A stretch of DNA of 56,217 nucleotides from Parachlamydiaceae bacterium. Its GTDB lineage: Bacteria > Chlamydiota > Chlamydiia > Chlamydiales > Parachlamydiaceae. Below, piece after piece: positions 1-6,794 of the stretch; the first letter of the stretch is position 1, and each line of letters opens with the position of its first letter. Location of the stretch: NCBI GenBank assembly GCA_013821265.1, contig JACDHD010000007.1:1-56217 (forward strand), in the 5' to 3' direction. The notes under the pieces are model-generated. The model was not told where the DNA came from. It did not search any database and worked only from the letters and a program-made list of their open reading frames with translations. The position numbers and the translations under genes were made by a program.

Positions 1-98
1 GCTTTCACAGGGGTCGGCTTGCCGGCCCCATTCACAGTTCGTTGTAACATCGGCAAGCCGATGTTTGTGAAAGCGGTGGCAAGCCACCGCACTCCAAA
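1..98. repeat. Family A palindromic repeat, left-truncated by window start
   Basis: Inverted repeat whose outer arm is GCGGTGGCAAGCCACCGC followed by ACTCC. Inner hairpins are CATCGGCAAGCCGATG and a GGCTTGCCGGCC stem. The start lies inside the element. It matches the copies at 35007-35127, 50500-50602 and 56138-56217 and a solo arm at 11911-11956. It carries no gene. The same family closes the window on the right, so both boundaries are probably assembly breaks at a repeat. Confidence 0.85.
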
Positions 99-183
99 TA
101 GCACATTCGCCTCTGCGCTTTTCTATGACTCGCTTTGACTTATGGAATTGCCTCAATTAGTCCATGTCCAACCGTTCAATCAA

Positions 184-579
184 TCACCCTGCAGTTGCTA
201 ACCCCTTGATCATTTTCACTATCATGAATCCAGCAACTAGTCCTCCAGCAGCCCAACCTGTAATCAAAAAGGCATTTGCTGCCACAAAACTATGTCCTGT
301 CCATACCGCAATTTGTCTGAACGCAAACGGGGTTGCAGCTGCAATACCCAACGCACCCGCAGCAATTACTCCATCGCTTGGTTGGTGGTAATTACAGGTG
401 AAACAAATAACAGCTATAATACCTATGATCACCACAGCCACACCCATTACACTTGCAGAAGCTGCTGCTGCTGCCATCTTTGTGAAGGGCGTATATGTAT
501 GCAATCCCATTGTAGCAACCGTTACTCCTATTGCGACATACCCAACATTTGCCCAGTCATTATTTACATTTGATGACAT
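184..579 (-). CDS. Small hydrophobic membrane protein, Inc-like candidate
   Basis: A 131-residue protein I cannot assign to a named family. After a short polar N-terminus (MSSNVNNDWAN) it has about four hydrophobic segments: roughly residues 12-27, 36-60, 70-85 and 98-125. The second and fourth are long and rich in Ala, Gly and Val. The pairing of hydrophobic stretches separated by short loops, together with small size, resembles the bilobed hydrophobic domain of chlamydial inclusion membrane proteins, but that signature is weak evidence on its own. The start is supported by AGGAG about 8 bases upstream. It stands alone, between a family A repeat and the Nudix gene, and has no signal peptide of the cleavable type. 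It could equally be an ordinary inner-membrane protein. Confidence 0.7.
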   Translation of the reverse strand: MSSNVNNDWANVGYVAIGVTVATMGLHTYTPFTKMAAAAASASVMGVAVVIIGIIAVICFTCNYHQPSDGVIAAGALGIAAATPFAFRQIAVWTGHSFVAANAFLITGWAAGGLVAGFMIVKMIKGLATAG

Positions 580-697
580 ACTTTTCTCCTAAAGGTTAGT
601 TTTTTTAGTTGAGATCCTATTATCCCTTTAAATTTTAGTAAACAAAAAAAAGTAATTTAGTATTTTCACTTTTACACTTATTAATTGACAGCAGATT

Positions 698-1231
698 TTA
701 ACACATCTTCAAATACTTTTTTAGTGGAGCTAAAAATGCCGTGTACATGCGTTCTGGACTATTATTAACAATAAGCTTTAACTCTTCACAATCGATCCAG
801 CGGGCATTGCATGTCTCTTCAGTAACCTGTAGGGGCTCTCCACGTGCTTCGCAAAGAAAAATCAACCCAACAAAAGGTCCTTGTTGCATCTGTGTGACAC
901 AAAAAGGCTCAATTAACGAAGAGACATCTGCATTGGTATTCGGATAATCAACTCTCTTCTTCTCTCCATCAATAAAGGTAATTTCTAATCCACACTCCTC
1001 CAAGACCTCACGCCTAGCTGTCTCATAAACATCCTCAAAGGCTCTTAATTTTCCTCCAGGAATCTCAATTGTCCCACTATAGACACCGTCGGAGCTCTTT
1101 TGTCTGGTTTGAATAAGAATCTCTTTTTTTCCGTTATTCATCCTCTGAATAATCACTCCCACAAAAGGAATATACAATGCCTCAGCTCTTAATAGAGGCA
1201 ACTCTCTGGCTTTACTCATACACCACAACAT
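698..1231 (-). CDS. Nudix hydrolase
   Basis: Nudix enzymes hydrolyse nucleoside diphosphates linked to another moiety X, using divalent metal. The protein (177 residues) has a perfect Nudix box at about residues 60-82: G60, five residues, E66, seven residues, then REVLEECGL. The substrate cannot be read from the sequence; oxidised (d)NTPs, NDP-sugars or dinucleoside polyphosphates are all possible. It overlaps the end of the upstream GT-B-like gene. An internal ATG at 1219 overlaps that gene's stop as ATGAGTAA, and nothing resembling a strong ribosome site precedes either ATG, so translational reinitiation from 1219 (173 residues) is plausible. The two genes are therefore probably expressed together. 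Confidence 0.88.
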   Translation of the reverse strand: MLWCMSKARELPLLRAEALYIPFVGVIIQRMNNGKKEILIQTRQKSSDGVYSGTIEIPGGKLRAFEDVYETARREVLEECGLEITFIDGEKKRVDYPNTNADVSSLIEPFCVTQMQQGPFVGLIFLCEARGEPLQVTEETCNARWIDCEELKLIVNNSPERMYTAFLAPLKKYLKMC

Positions 1232-2327
1232 CCGTTGTACAATTTGTCATTGCAATCCACATTTCCAATAAATTCACTACTCGTTCTGTACTATGTTCTG
1301 GAAGATTTAACGCTTTCCTAACATCTAAGCAAACCCCTTCAGATCTTATGTATTTAACTAACTCGTCATAAGTGGTCACTTTAGGAATAAATCCTTTAGC
1401 AATTGCAAGATGTCTAAATGATGTTCTAGGATCATCAGGAATAAAAAACAGAGACTTTTTTCCCAAAATTGCCGCATCCAATACTACTGAAGAATTATAC
1501 CCAACAGCATACTGAGAAACAGCTAACGCCTCTGTTACCTTCACTTTATTAGGTGCCACTTTTGGATGGTGCTGTCGAATGACTTGAAATCCCTCTTTTC
1601 GAAAAAAATCTACAAAGGAATCAAACAATGGATCGATCACTTCATACCCAGGTCCATAACCTCCAATCAGTGTCACAATCGGTTGCTCTTCATTAAATCC
1701 CAAATGTTGCAGCACCTCTTGCTGATCCACGGCCTCGATGTCTTGCTGCCATTTTTCTAATGAAGGCTTCCCGACAATATAGCTAGCACCTTTTGCAACC
1801 TTTTCAAATAGCATTCGCGTTTGGTCAGAAGGATACAACACATTTTTTGCTACCGACACAACATCCTCTACAGTAGCAAACGCCTCCTGGCATGGATCAT
1901 AACTAAAATTGTCAACAAAGGCCACTGTCACTCGATCAGAATACTCTTTTAGCACTTGCTGCTGAATTTTCGAAGCTGTCCCCACCAATACCACAGACGG
2001 ATTAAGTTTGTTAACTTTCTTCATTTCAGATGAAGCTAGGCCCATTGTTCTGGCTGTCGTCGTATCAACAACCGTTCCAATTCCTAAATCTTTTAATGTG
2101 ATCCGTTTTTTTCCAAACATACCAGGCTTAACAATTGTCTCAGCTGTGGCCATCACCAACACGTGAAAATCTATTCCTTCCTTGTCCAATCGCTCTAAGA
2201 CAGGCACCATGATCCCTGTGTCTCCAGCATCGTAAAGCACACACAAAAGATTATTCTTCTCAACATCCAAAGCAGATAGTTGAGTCAACACACAACAAAA
2301 AGCAAACAATGCATAAAAAATTTTCAT
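1212..2327 (-). CDS. Exported GT-B-fold-like protein, function unknown
   Basis: A 371-residue protein with a clear N-terminal signal sequence (about residues 1-19, MKIFYALFAFCCVLTQLSA). The N-half has Rossmann-type alternating strands (LLCVLYDAGDTGIMVPVLERL, near residues 27-47). The C-half has a glycosyltransferase-B-like layout: IVTLIGGYGPGYE near 217, VIRQHHPKV near 253, then an AVGYNSSVVLDAAILGKKS segment near 276. These resemble CDP-glycerol transferase/UDP-GlcNAc 2-epimerase-type GT-B proteins, but no exact family is recognised. A GT-B fold outside the cytoplasm is odd, because nucleotide-sugar donors are cytoplasmic; the signal sequence could instead be a membrane anchor. It lies 6 bases downstream of rtcB and overlaps the Nudix gene, so it belongs to the same minus-strand unit. 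Confidence 0.75.
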   Translation of the reverse strand: MKIFYALFAFCCVLTQLSALDVEKNNLLCVLYDAGDTGIMVPVLERLDKEGIDFHVLVMATAETIVKPGMFGKKRITLKDLGIGTVVDTTTARTMGLASSEMKKVNKLNPSVVLVGTASKIQQQVLKEYSDRVTVAFVDNFSYDPCQEAFATVEDVVSVAKNVLYPSDQTRMLFEKVAKGASYIVGKPSLEKWQQDIEAVDQQEVLQHLGFNEEQPIVTLIGGYGPGYEVIDPLFDSFVDFFRKEGFQVIRQHHPKVAPNKVKVTEALAVSQYAVGYNSSVVLDAAILGKKSLFFIPDDPRTSFRHLAIAKGFIPKVTTYDELVKYIRSEGVCLDVRKALNLPEHSTERVVNLLEMWIAMTNCTTDVVVYE

Positions 2328-2333
2328 AAGAAT

Positions 2334-3758
2334 TTATCCCTTTATCACCATATGCGGTTTTAAACGCGCAACCATATTGGCTAATTGTGCCTCTTGAACT
2401 GCTTGCACGACCACATCAACATCCTTATATGCATTTGGCATCTCTTCAGCAACTGAACGCGCAGAATGCGCCATCACCTCTACACCTACGCTACGCATGT
2501 GTTTGATCGGATCTTTTCCCGACCACATTTTCAACGCTTGATGGCGACTCTGCGCCCGACCTGCGCCGTGGCAAGCGCTACTCCACGTCAGAGCATTTCC
2601 CAATCCCACCATTAAATAGCTGGCACGTCCCATGTCACCAGGAACTAGAACTGGTTGACCTGTCTCTTGAAATAGAGAAGAAAGCTCTTTTGCTCCTTTT
2701 CCAAACGCTCGTGTTGCTCCCTTGCGATGCACACATAAACGTCGCAACTTCCCATCCACCCGATGAGATTCAAATTTAGCGATGTTGTGACATACGTCAT
2801 AAATGAGACGAATCGATTCAGCTGGAATGCCTAATACTTGATGACACGCTCTGCGAACTCCATGCAAAATCTGTTGACGATTGTTGAAAGCAAAATTTGC
2901 CGCTGTCGCCATTGCAGCAAAGTAATCGCGCCCTTCCTTGCTTCGTATCGGAGCAGCTACCAACTGCTTGTCGGGCAATCCTTGGTCCAATCCCTTTTTG
3001 ACAAAAATATTCAACGTATCTTGACAGATCTGATGACCAAACCCACGCGATCCCGAATGAATAAGAACATATGTCTGTCCTTGTTCAATTCCCCATTTAG
3101 CAGCCACTTCAGGCAAAAAGAGTTGGCTAATTTCACCTATTTCAACAAAGTGATTTCCTGATCCTATCGAACCTAATTGAGCTCGTCCACGCGCTTTTGC
3201 CTCTGCAGATACATTGGCAATGTTTGCTCCTTCAATCACTCCATGGCTTTCCATGTGCTCAAGATCCAACGGAAAACCGTACCCATGTTCGATCGACCAG
3301 CGCGCTCCTTTTACCGCAATTTGCGCATAATCTTCATCGGTCAATAGATGTCCTTTATGTCCTCCACCGACTCCAGAAGGAACATGCTGGAAAATGTGAC
3401 TCAATATCTGCTGCTTAGCTGAAGAAGATAAATTTTTAAACCGTTCAGGAATGATTGCCAAGCGCACTCCACAATTAATATCATAGCCCACACCACCTGG
3501 ACTAATAACACCCTCTTCTGCATCAACGGCTGCGACACCACCTATCGGAAAGCCATAGCCCCAATGCATATCTGGCATCGCAATGCTGTGCCCAACAATC
3601 CCTGGTAAATACGCCACGTTTCTAACTTGATTCAAAGGCTCAGCAAGACTGACATCCTGCAACAGTTCTTCATTCGCAATAATAAGTCCTGGAACAAGCA
3701 TACCTCCTTCTTGCGGAAGCTCATAAGTGGCCGGTGCAATCTTCTTTAAATTAGACAT
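2334..3758 (-). CDS. rtcB: RNA-splicing/repair ligase RtcB
   Basis: RtcB joins RNA 3'-phosphate or 2',3'-cyclic phosphate ends to 5'-OH ends using GTP and Mn2+. The 474-residue length is near the family norm. Visible active-site signatures are GVGYDINCGVR (metal ligand C96), GSGNHFVEIGE (H203), LIHSGSRGFGHQ (H234), DVCHN (H324) and ACHGAGRAQSR (H397), the last corresponding to the guanylylated histidine. All expected residues are present, so it should be active. The gene overlaps by 8 bases the downstream end of a 2H-phosphoesterase/archease fusion, an expected RtcB helper. No rtcR-type regulator or RNA cyclase (rtcA) is seen in the window. Expected substrates are cleaved tRNAs or other RNAs in the cytoplasm. 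Confidence 0.96.
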   Translation of the reverse strand: MSNLKKIAPATYELPQEGGMLVPGLIIANEELLQDVSLAEPLNQVRNVAYLPGIVGHSIAMPDMHWGYGFPIGGVAAVDAEEGVISPGGVGYDINCGVRLAIIPERFKNLSSSAKQQILSHIFQHVPSGVGGGHKGHLLTDEDYAQIAVKGARWSIEHGYGFPLDLEHMESHGVIEGANIANVSAEAKARGRAQLGSIGSGNHFVEIGEISQLFLPEVAAKWGIEQGQTYVLIHSGSRGFGHQICQDTLNIFVKKGLDQGLPDKQLVAAPIRSKEGRDYFAAMATAANFAFNNRQQILHGVRRACHQVLGIPAESIRLIYDVCHNIAKFESHRVDGKLRRLCVHRKGATRAFGKGAKELSSLFQETGQPVLVPGDMGRASYLMVGLGNALTWSSACHGAGRAQSRHQALKMWSGKDPIKHMRSVGVEVMAHSARSVAEEMPNAYKDVDVVVQAVQEAQLANMVARLKPHMVIKG

Positions 3759-4545
3759 CGACGATCATCTCCCAACTAAATATTCCTTCCTTTTCTTCAA
3801 CATCCCCATGAAAGCTCACAGCCTTCAAAGGGCATCCACCATCACAATCAGCTTGTGTAATCAGTTCATTCAATGCGATCACAATATCATCTAAGCTGTT
3901 TTTTAAAGGGATTTCTTTGATGTATTTTAAAAACGGAGGAAATGTAAACGCTAATGCAAGTTGCGCATTGAGATGCAACGTGGACAGGGATTCAGCTTTC
4001 ACAAGATACGCCACATCGGCTGTATGACTTAACTCTTCAAATGGTTTTTCAACAAAAAAACTCCAAACCGGATTGTAGGTAAGATTTCCTACACTTTCAT
4101 AAAGATGAAATCCCTGCACAATGACAGGAAGAGGTGCAAATGCTTGAAGCCATTCCTGCTGCTCAAAAGGAGCACGCGCAACGGACACATGAGATAAAAA
4201 TGAACGTTTTTCGATGGGATATTGATGATGGCGCAACCATTCAACTAACTCTTCCTGAAAATTTTGAATCGTTCTTTCATCAAACCAATCAATGTTCCAT
4301 GACACCACATGTGGATGTTTCTCTGGCAAAAACAAACAGTGGTTAAACATCCCGACCGGACCAACTTTCATCACCTGAGGAATTGTTGGCAAAATATCCT
4401 CAAGTTTTTTGAACGAAACATTTCCTAAAAATGCAAGTGTCAGATGTCTTGAAGCAGGATCAATTAAGCGTCCGTTTGGATATGTTGTTGGCCATGGGGA
4501 TGCCACATCGAATCCAAAAAACAGACGTCGTGTATTGTCAATCAT
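3751..4545 (-). CDS. Fused 2H phosphoesterase (LigT/ThpR-like) and archease
   Basis: A 264-residue two-domain protein. Residues 1-165 form a 2H phosphoesterase with the two His motifs HLTLAFLG (H34, T36) and SHVSVARAP (H119, S121, where Ser replaces the more usual Thr). This superfamily acts on 2',3'-cyclic phosphate and 2'-5' RNA linkages. Residues 168-264 look like archease: FEELSHTADVAYLVKAESL (HTAD, D177), then LKAVSFHGDV and a terminal SWEMIVDV (D263), matching the archease ends that coordinate metal and activate RtcB. The archease part is about 97 residues, shorter than free-standing archeases of about 140, with the middle region reduced. The stop overlaps the start of rtcB by 8 bases, so an RNA end-processing plus RtcB-activation role is strongly suggested. 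The fusion is inferred from motifs, not from alignment. Confidence 0.85.
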   Translation of the reverse strand: MIDNTRRLFFGFDVASPWPTTYPNGRLIDPASRHLTLAFLGNVSFKKLEDILPTIPQVMKVGPVGMFNHCLFLPEKHPHVVSWNIDWFDERTIQNFQEELVEWLRHHQYPIEKRSFLSHVSVARAPFEQQEWLQAFAPLPVIVQGFHLYESVGNLTYNPVWSFFVEKPFEELSHTADVAYLVKAESLSTLHLNAQLALAFTFPPFLKYIKEIPLKNSLDDIVIALNELITQADCDGGCPLKAVSFHGDVEEKEGIFSWEMIVDV

Positions 4546-4559
4546 TCTAACTTCTTATA

Positions 4560-4946
4560 TTACAAACAACGCCACAATAGGGGTGCGGGTAGGATGCTTT
4601 GCTCAAAATGAAACACATTATGCGGATCATATTTGCGTTTGATGCAACGCAAACGATCTGCATTACCTCCATAATACTCTTGCATGAAATTTTTGTGTCC
4701 TAGATCTGGATTCCCTACGTAATTGCCAATTGTACAAGGTGTTAACTTCTCGCGTAATGAATTCAGTTCCTCCTTGCGCTTTTTGTCTAGATGTAATCGT
4801 GAAACAACGGAGAATCCACAGCTAAGACTTGCTGTACAGTGACACAACAAATCAGAAGAAGCAGAAATTTTATAGCCTGTTTCATAAAAGACCCCGCTCA
4901 AAGTAATTTTTAGAAAACCACTTTTTAGCACAGCTTTCTTTACCAA
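4560..4946 (-). pseudogene. Remnant of a BBE-type FAD-linked oxidase (C-terminal end only)
   Basis: The last 55 or so residues of this 128-residue frame carry the berberine-bridge-enzyme C-terminal signature: YVGNPDLGHKNFMQEYYGG, NADRLRCIKRKYDPHNVF, then FEQSI. Complete members are about 450-500 residues with an N-terminal FAD-binding PCMH domain; nothing of that domain is seen upstream on this strand. The first 70 residues look unlike any domain. I read this as a degraded gene, not a functional short protein. It sits between the 2H-archease gene and the HIT gene, and the 130 bases upstream of it hold no recognisable coding sequence. Confidence 0.7.
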
Positions 4947-5077
4947 TCTACTTCCTTTTCACTTTTTGTTGTTTTGCTATGAGCAAGATAAACGATAAAG
5001 CGATCCTACCCATCCTGCAAATTTCCTAAAACTTGTTTTCGATAACCGTACAAGACCTTTTGTACATTTGTGTTGAA

Positions 5078-6052
5078 TTAGTTTTTCTCCACTCCAAACT
5101 TTTTTTGTAGTTCATGTGTTGCTTGTGACATGTCTTCTTTCGAAAGCTTTGGTAGGCCAAAAAGCATATTGCGCACAAGACGGCACAACGTTGTCCATTT
5201 ACCCAGAGGGCGTTCTTGTACCACAAGGTGTTGATGCCAATGAGGCACCGTTTGCCCCGCTTCTTTACCGCTCTTATCAAAGATGGTTATTTCAGGAGCT
5301 TCCTTATATTGATCCAAGCAGTGGTTTTGCAGCGCAGACATTCCTTCAAGTTCAGCTTGAGTCAACTCTTCAAAACGTTCCACATGCCTTTCTGGAGCAA
5401 TTAAAAAGTGGACTCCACGATCACGCGGGATTAAGGGCTTTTCATCTAGCAGTAAACGCATCTTATTGTTTGTAAACACTAACTGTTTGCTGCACTTTGC
5501 TACATCGCAAAGGAATTCTTTGCCTCTTGCTTCGGCTCCTGCTTTGCTATCACCTTGTGTCGCTTTTGTCATTTCTCCCTTTAGCTGAGTAGCCACGGTG
5601 CGACGGGTAACAATAGGTGTGTAAATGCCTCCAAATGTTAACCTCCAGAGTACTTTAAATTGTTGCCAAAAGCGTGTTATGAAAAGACGTGTTTTGCTAA
5701 AGGGTACGATTTCCCAATGAAATGCTTGTTCTTGACGTTGTGCATCGCGTTTTACCGTTCCATGTACGAGGTAATCTAATCCCTGTGCAGTCCATATTCG
5801 TCCGATATTTTGAAGTTGTTGACTTACAGGAATTGCAACATCTGTATTCCAAGTATTTCGATTCATGGGAGTTTTATTGCGTTCCAATCGCACCTGTACA
5901 GCCTTAGGTGCTAATGAATGTTCAGGCATAACAACCTTAATCGACAAAGCAAGAGCTGAGTCATCACTTCCCATCGACAAAACAAGTTCTTCACCTTTTT
6001 CCTTCACAGGACAACACATAACACTTGAAAGACGTGTACATAACGAAGCCAT
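5078..6052 (-). CDS. HIT-family protein with an unknown N-terminal domain
   Basis: The C-terminal part (about residues 175-324) is a histidine-triad domain: VHFLIAPERHVERFEEL and the triad PHWHQHLVV with three alternating histidines (H271, H273, H275). HIT enzymes hydrolyse or transfer nucleotidyl groups (AMP-lysine, ApnA, 5'-adenylated nucleic acid). The first 170 residues are not recognised; they include Trp-rich stretches (WEIVPFSKTRLFITRFW, LWRLTFGG). I chose the ATG at 6052 because GGAGG lies 7 bases before it; an in-frame ATG at 6070 would place that ribosome site inside the coding region. Much longer than typical HIT proteins of 110-150 residues. The substrate is unknown. Confidence 0.82.
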   Translation of the reverse strand: MASLCTRLSSVMCCPVKEKGEELVLSMGSDDSALALSIKVVMPEHSLAPKAVQVRLERNKTPMNRNTWNTDVAIPVSQQLQNIGRIWTAQGLDYLVHGTVKRDAQRQEQAFHWEIVPFSKTRLFITRFWQQFKVLWRLTFGGIYTPIVTRRTVATQLKGEMTKATQGDSKAGAEARGKEFLCDVAKCSKQLVFTNNKMRLLLDEKPLIPRDRGVHFLIAPERHVERFEELTQAELEGMSALQNHCLDQYKEAPEITIFDKSGKEAGQTVPHWHQHLVVQERPLGKWTTLCRLVRNMLFGLPKLSKEDMSQATHELQKKFGVEKN

Positions 6053-6171
6053 TTTAGTTCCTCCAATCAATAATTTATGAACTATAAATTATAAATAATA
6101 AGACAATTAAAATAAACAAATTTGGAATGCTAATGATAGAGTAGGACTGATTGAGGCAATTGCAAGATCAA

Positions 6172-6489
6172 CCTAGTACAGGTGTAATAAATTCGAAAAA
6201 ATAATCACACCTGACATCTTTATTATTTTCTAAGGCCCGCAGGGCCGGAATTTCACAGCGAAGGCCAAGCGAAGCGCAGGCCTGGTAACCTTCCGCACAT
6301 GTGTAGGAGCCCTGTAAGGGCGACATAATCTGGGATGATACAAAAATATGTCGTCCTTACAGGACTCTTGAGTTTTTTTCAACTTTACCAGGCCTGCGCT
6401 TCGCTTGGCCTTCGCTGTGAAATTCCGGCCCATTCGGGCCTCAGCAATGTTACAGATGCTTTTACGAATTTATTACACACTGTACTAGG
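6172..6489. repeat. Nested inverted-repeat element (MITE-like), 318 bp
   Basis: Three nested inverted pairs. Outer ends at 6172-6195 and 6465-6489 share CCTAGTACA and GTAATAAATTCG. Middle arms at about 6234-6290 and 6387-6441 share GGCCGGAATTTCACAGCG and the following GCGAAGCGCAGGCCTGG. Inner arms at 6307-6327 and 6347-6367 share CCTGTAAGG and CGACATA. There is no transposase, and frames inside are repeat-derived. A complete element with terminal repeats suggests a non-autonomous mobile element or a stack of REP-like palindromes. It lies upstream of the HIT gene. Confidence 0.8.
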
Positions 6490-6557
6490 CAAAAAAAGCA
6501 AAAAAGGCACTTAAAGAATTTTAAGTTTTTCTTGCATTTGAGGCCTCTGCAGGACTG

Positions 6558-6619
6558 TTCTTCTTAAGAAACTCCACTATAATGGGAGTCCAGAGGGTTC
6601 ATACCCTTTGGCAGGGGTT
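6558..6619 (-). repeat. Family C module (reverse orientation)
   Basis: Contains ACTATAATGGGAGTCCAGAG and GGGTTCATACCCTTTGGC followed by AGGGGTT. It is the reverse complement of the module at 49173-49258 and parallels 50642-50731. Here a family F palindrome (6620-6794) has been inserted between this module and its GGGGACAGAGTCCCC hairpin at 6795-6816. Confidence 0.75.
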
Positions 6620-6794
6620 AACTCCTGATTGCGATTTATAACGGGACATATTCGAGATTATTTTCTCTCTAGGAACTCGCACCATCGGCGCAAAAATAAG
6701 GAGATAATATTAGCCAATATTACCTCCTTATTTTTGCGAGTTCCTAGAGGAAAAGAACTCGAATCTGTCCCATTAGAAATCACAATCAGGAGTT
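6620..6794. repeat. Family F long palindrome
   Basis: An imperfect palindrome of about 175 bp: AACTCCTGATTGCGATTT at the left end pairs with AAATCACAATCAGGAGTT at the right. The centre is a perfect hairpin, AAAAATAAGGAG with ATAATATTA pairing to TAATATT and CTCCTTATTTTT (about 6693-6737). Half of the same element recurs at 47439-47554. The right end abuts the stop codon of the minus-strand HEAT gene. RNA from either strand would form a very long hairpin. Confidence 0.8.

Noticed and set aside
5116-5475. Plus-strand open frame opposite the HIT gene
   Set aside because: It is the complement of a well-supported HIT domain and has no ribosome site or recognisable product.
6230-6433. Small minus-strand frame in the nested repeat
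   Set aside because: Both ends are the two arms of an inverted repeat, so the peptide is repeat-derived.
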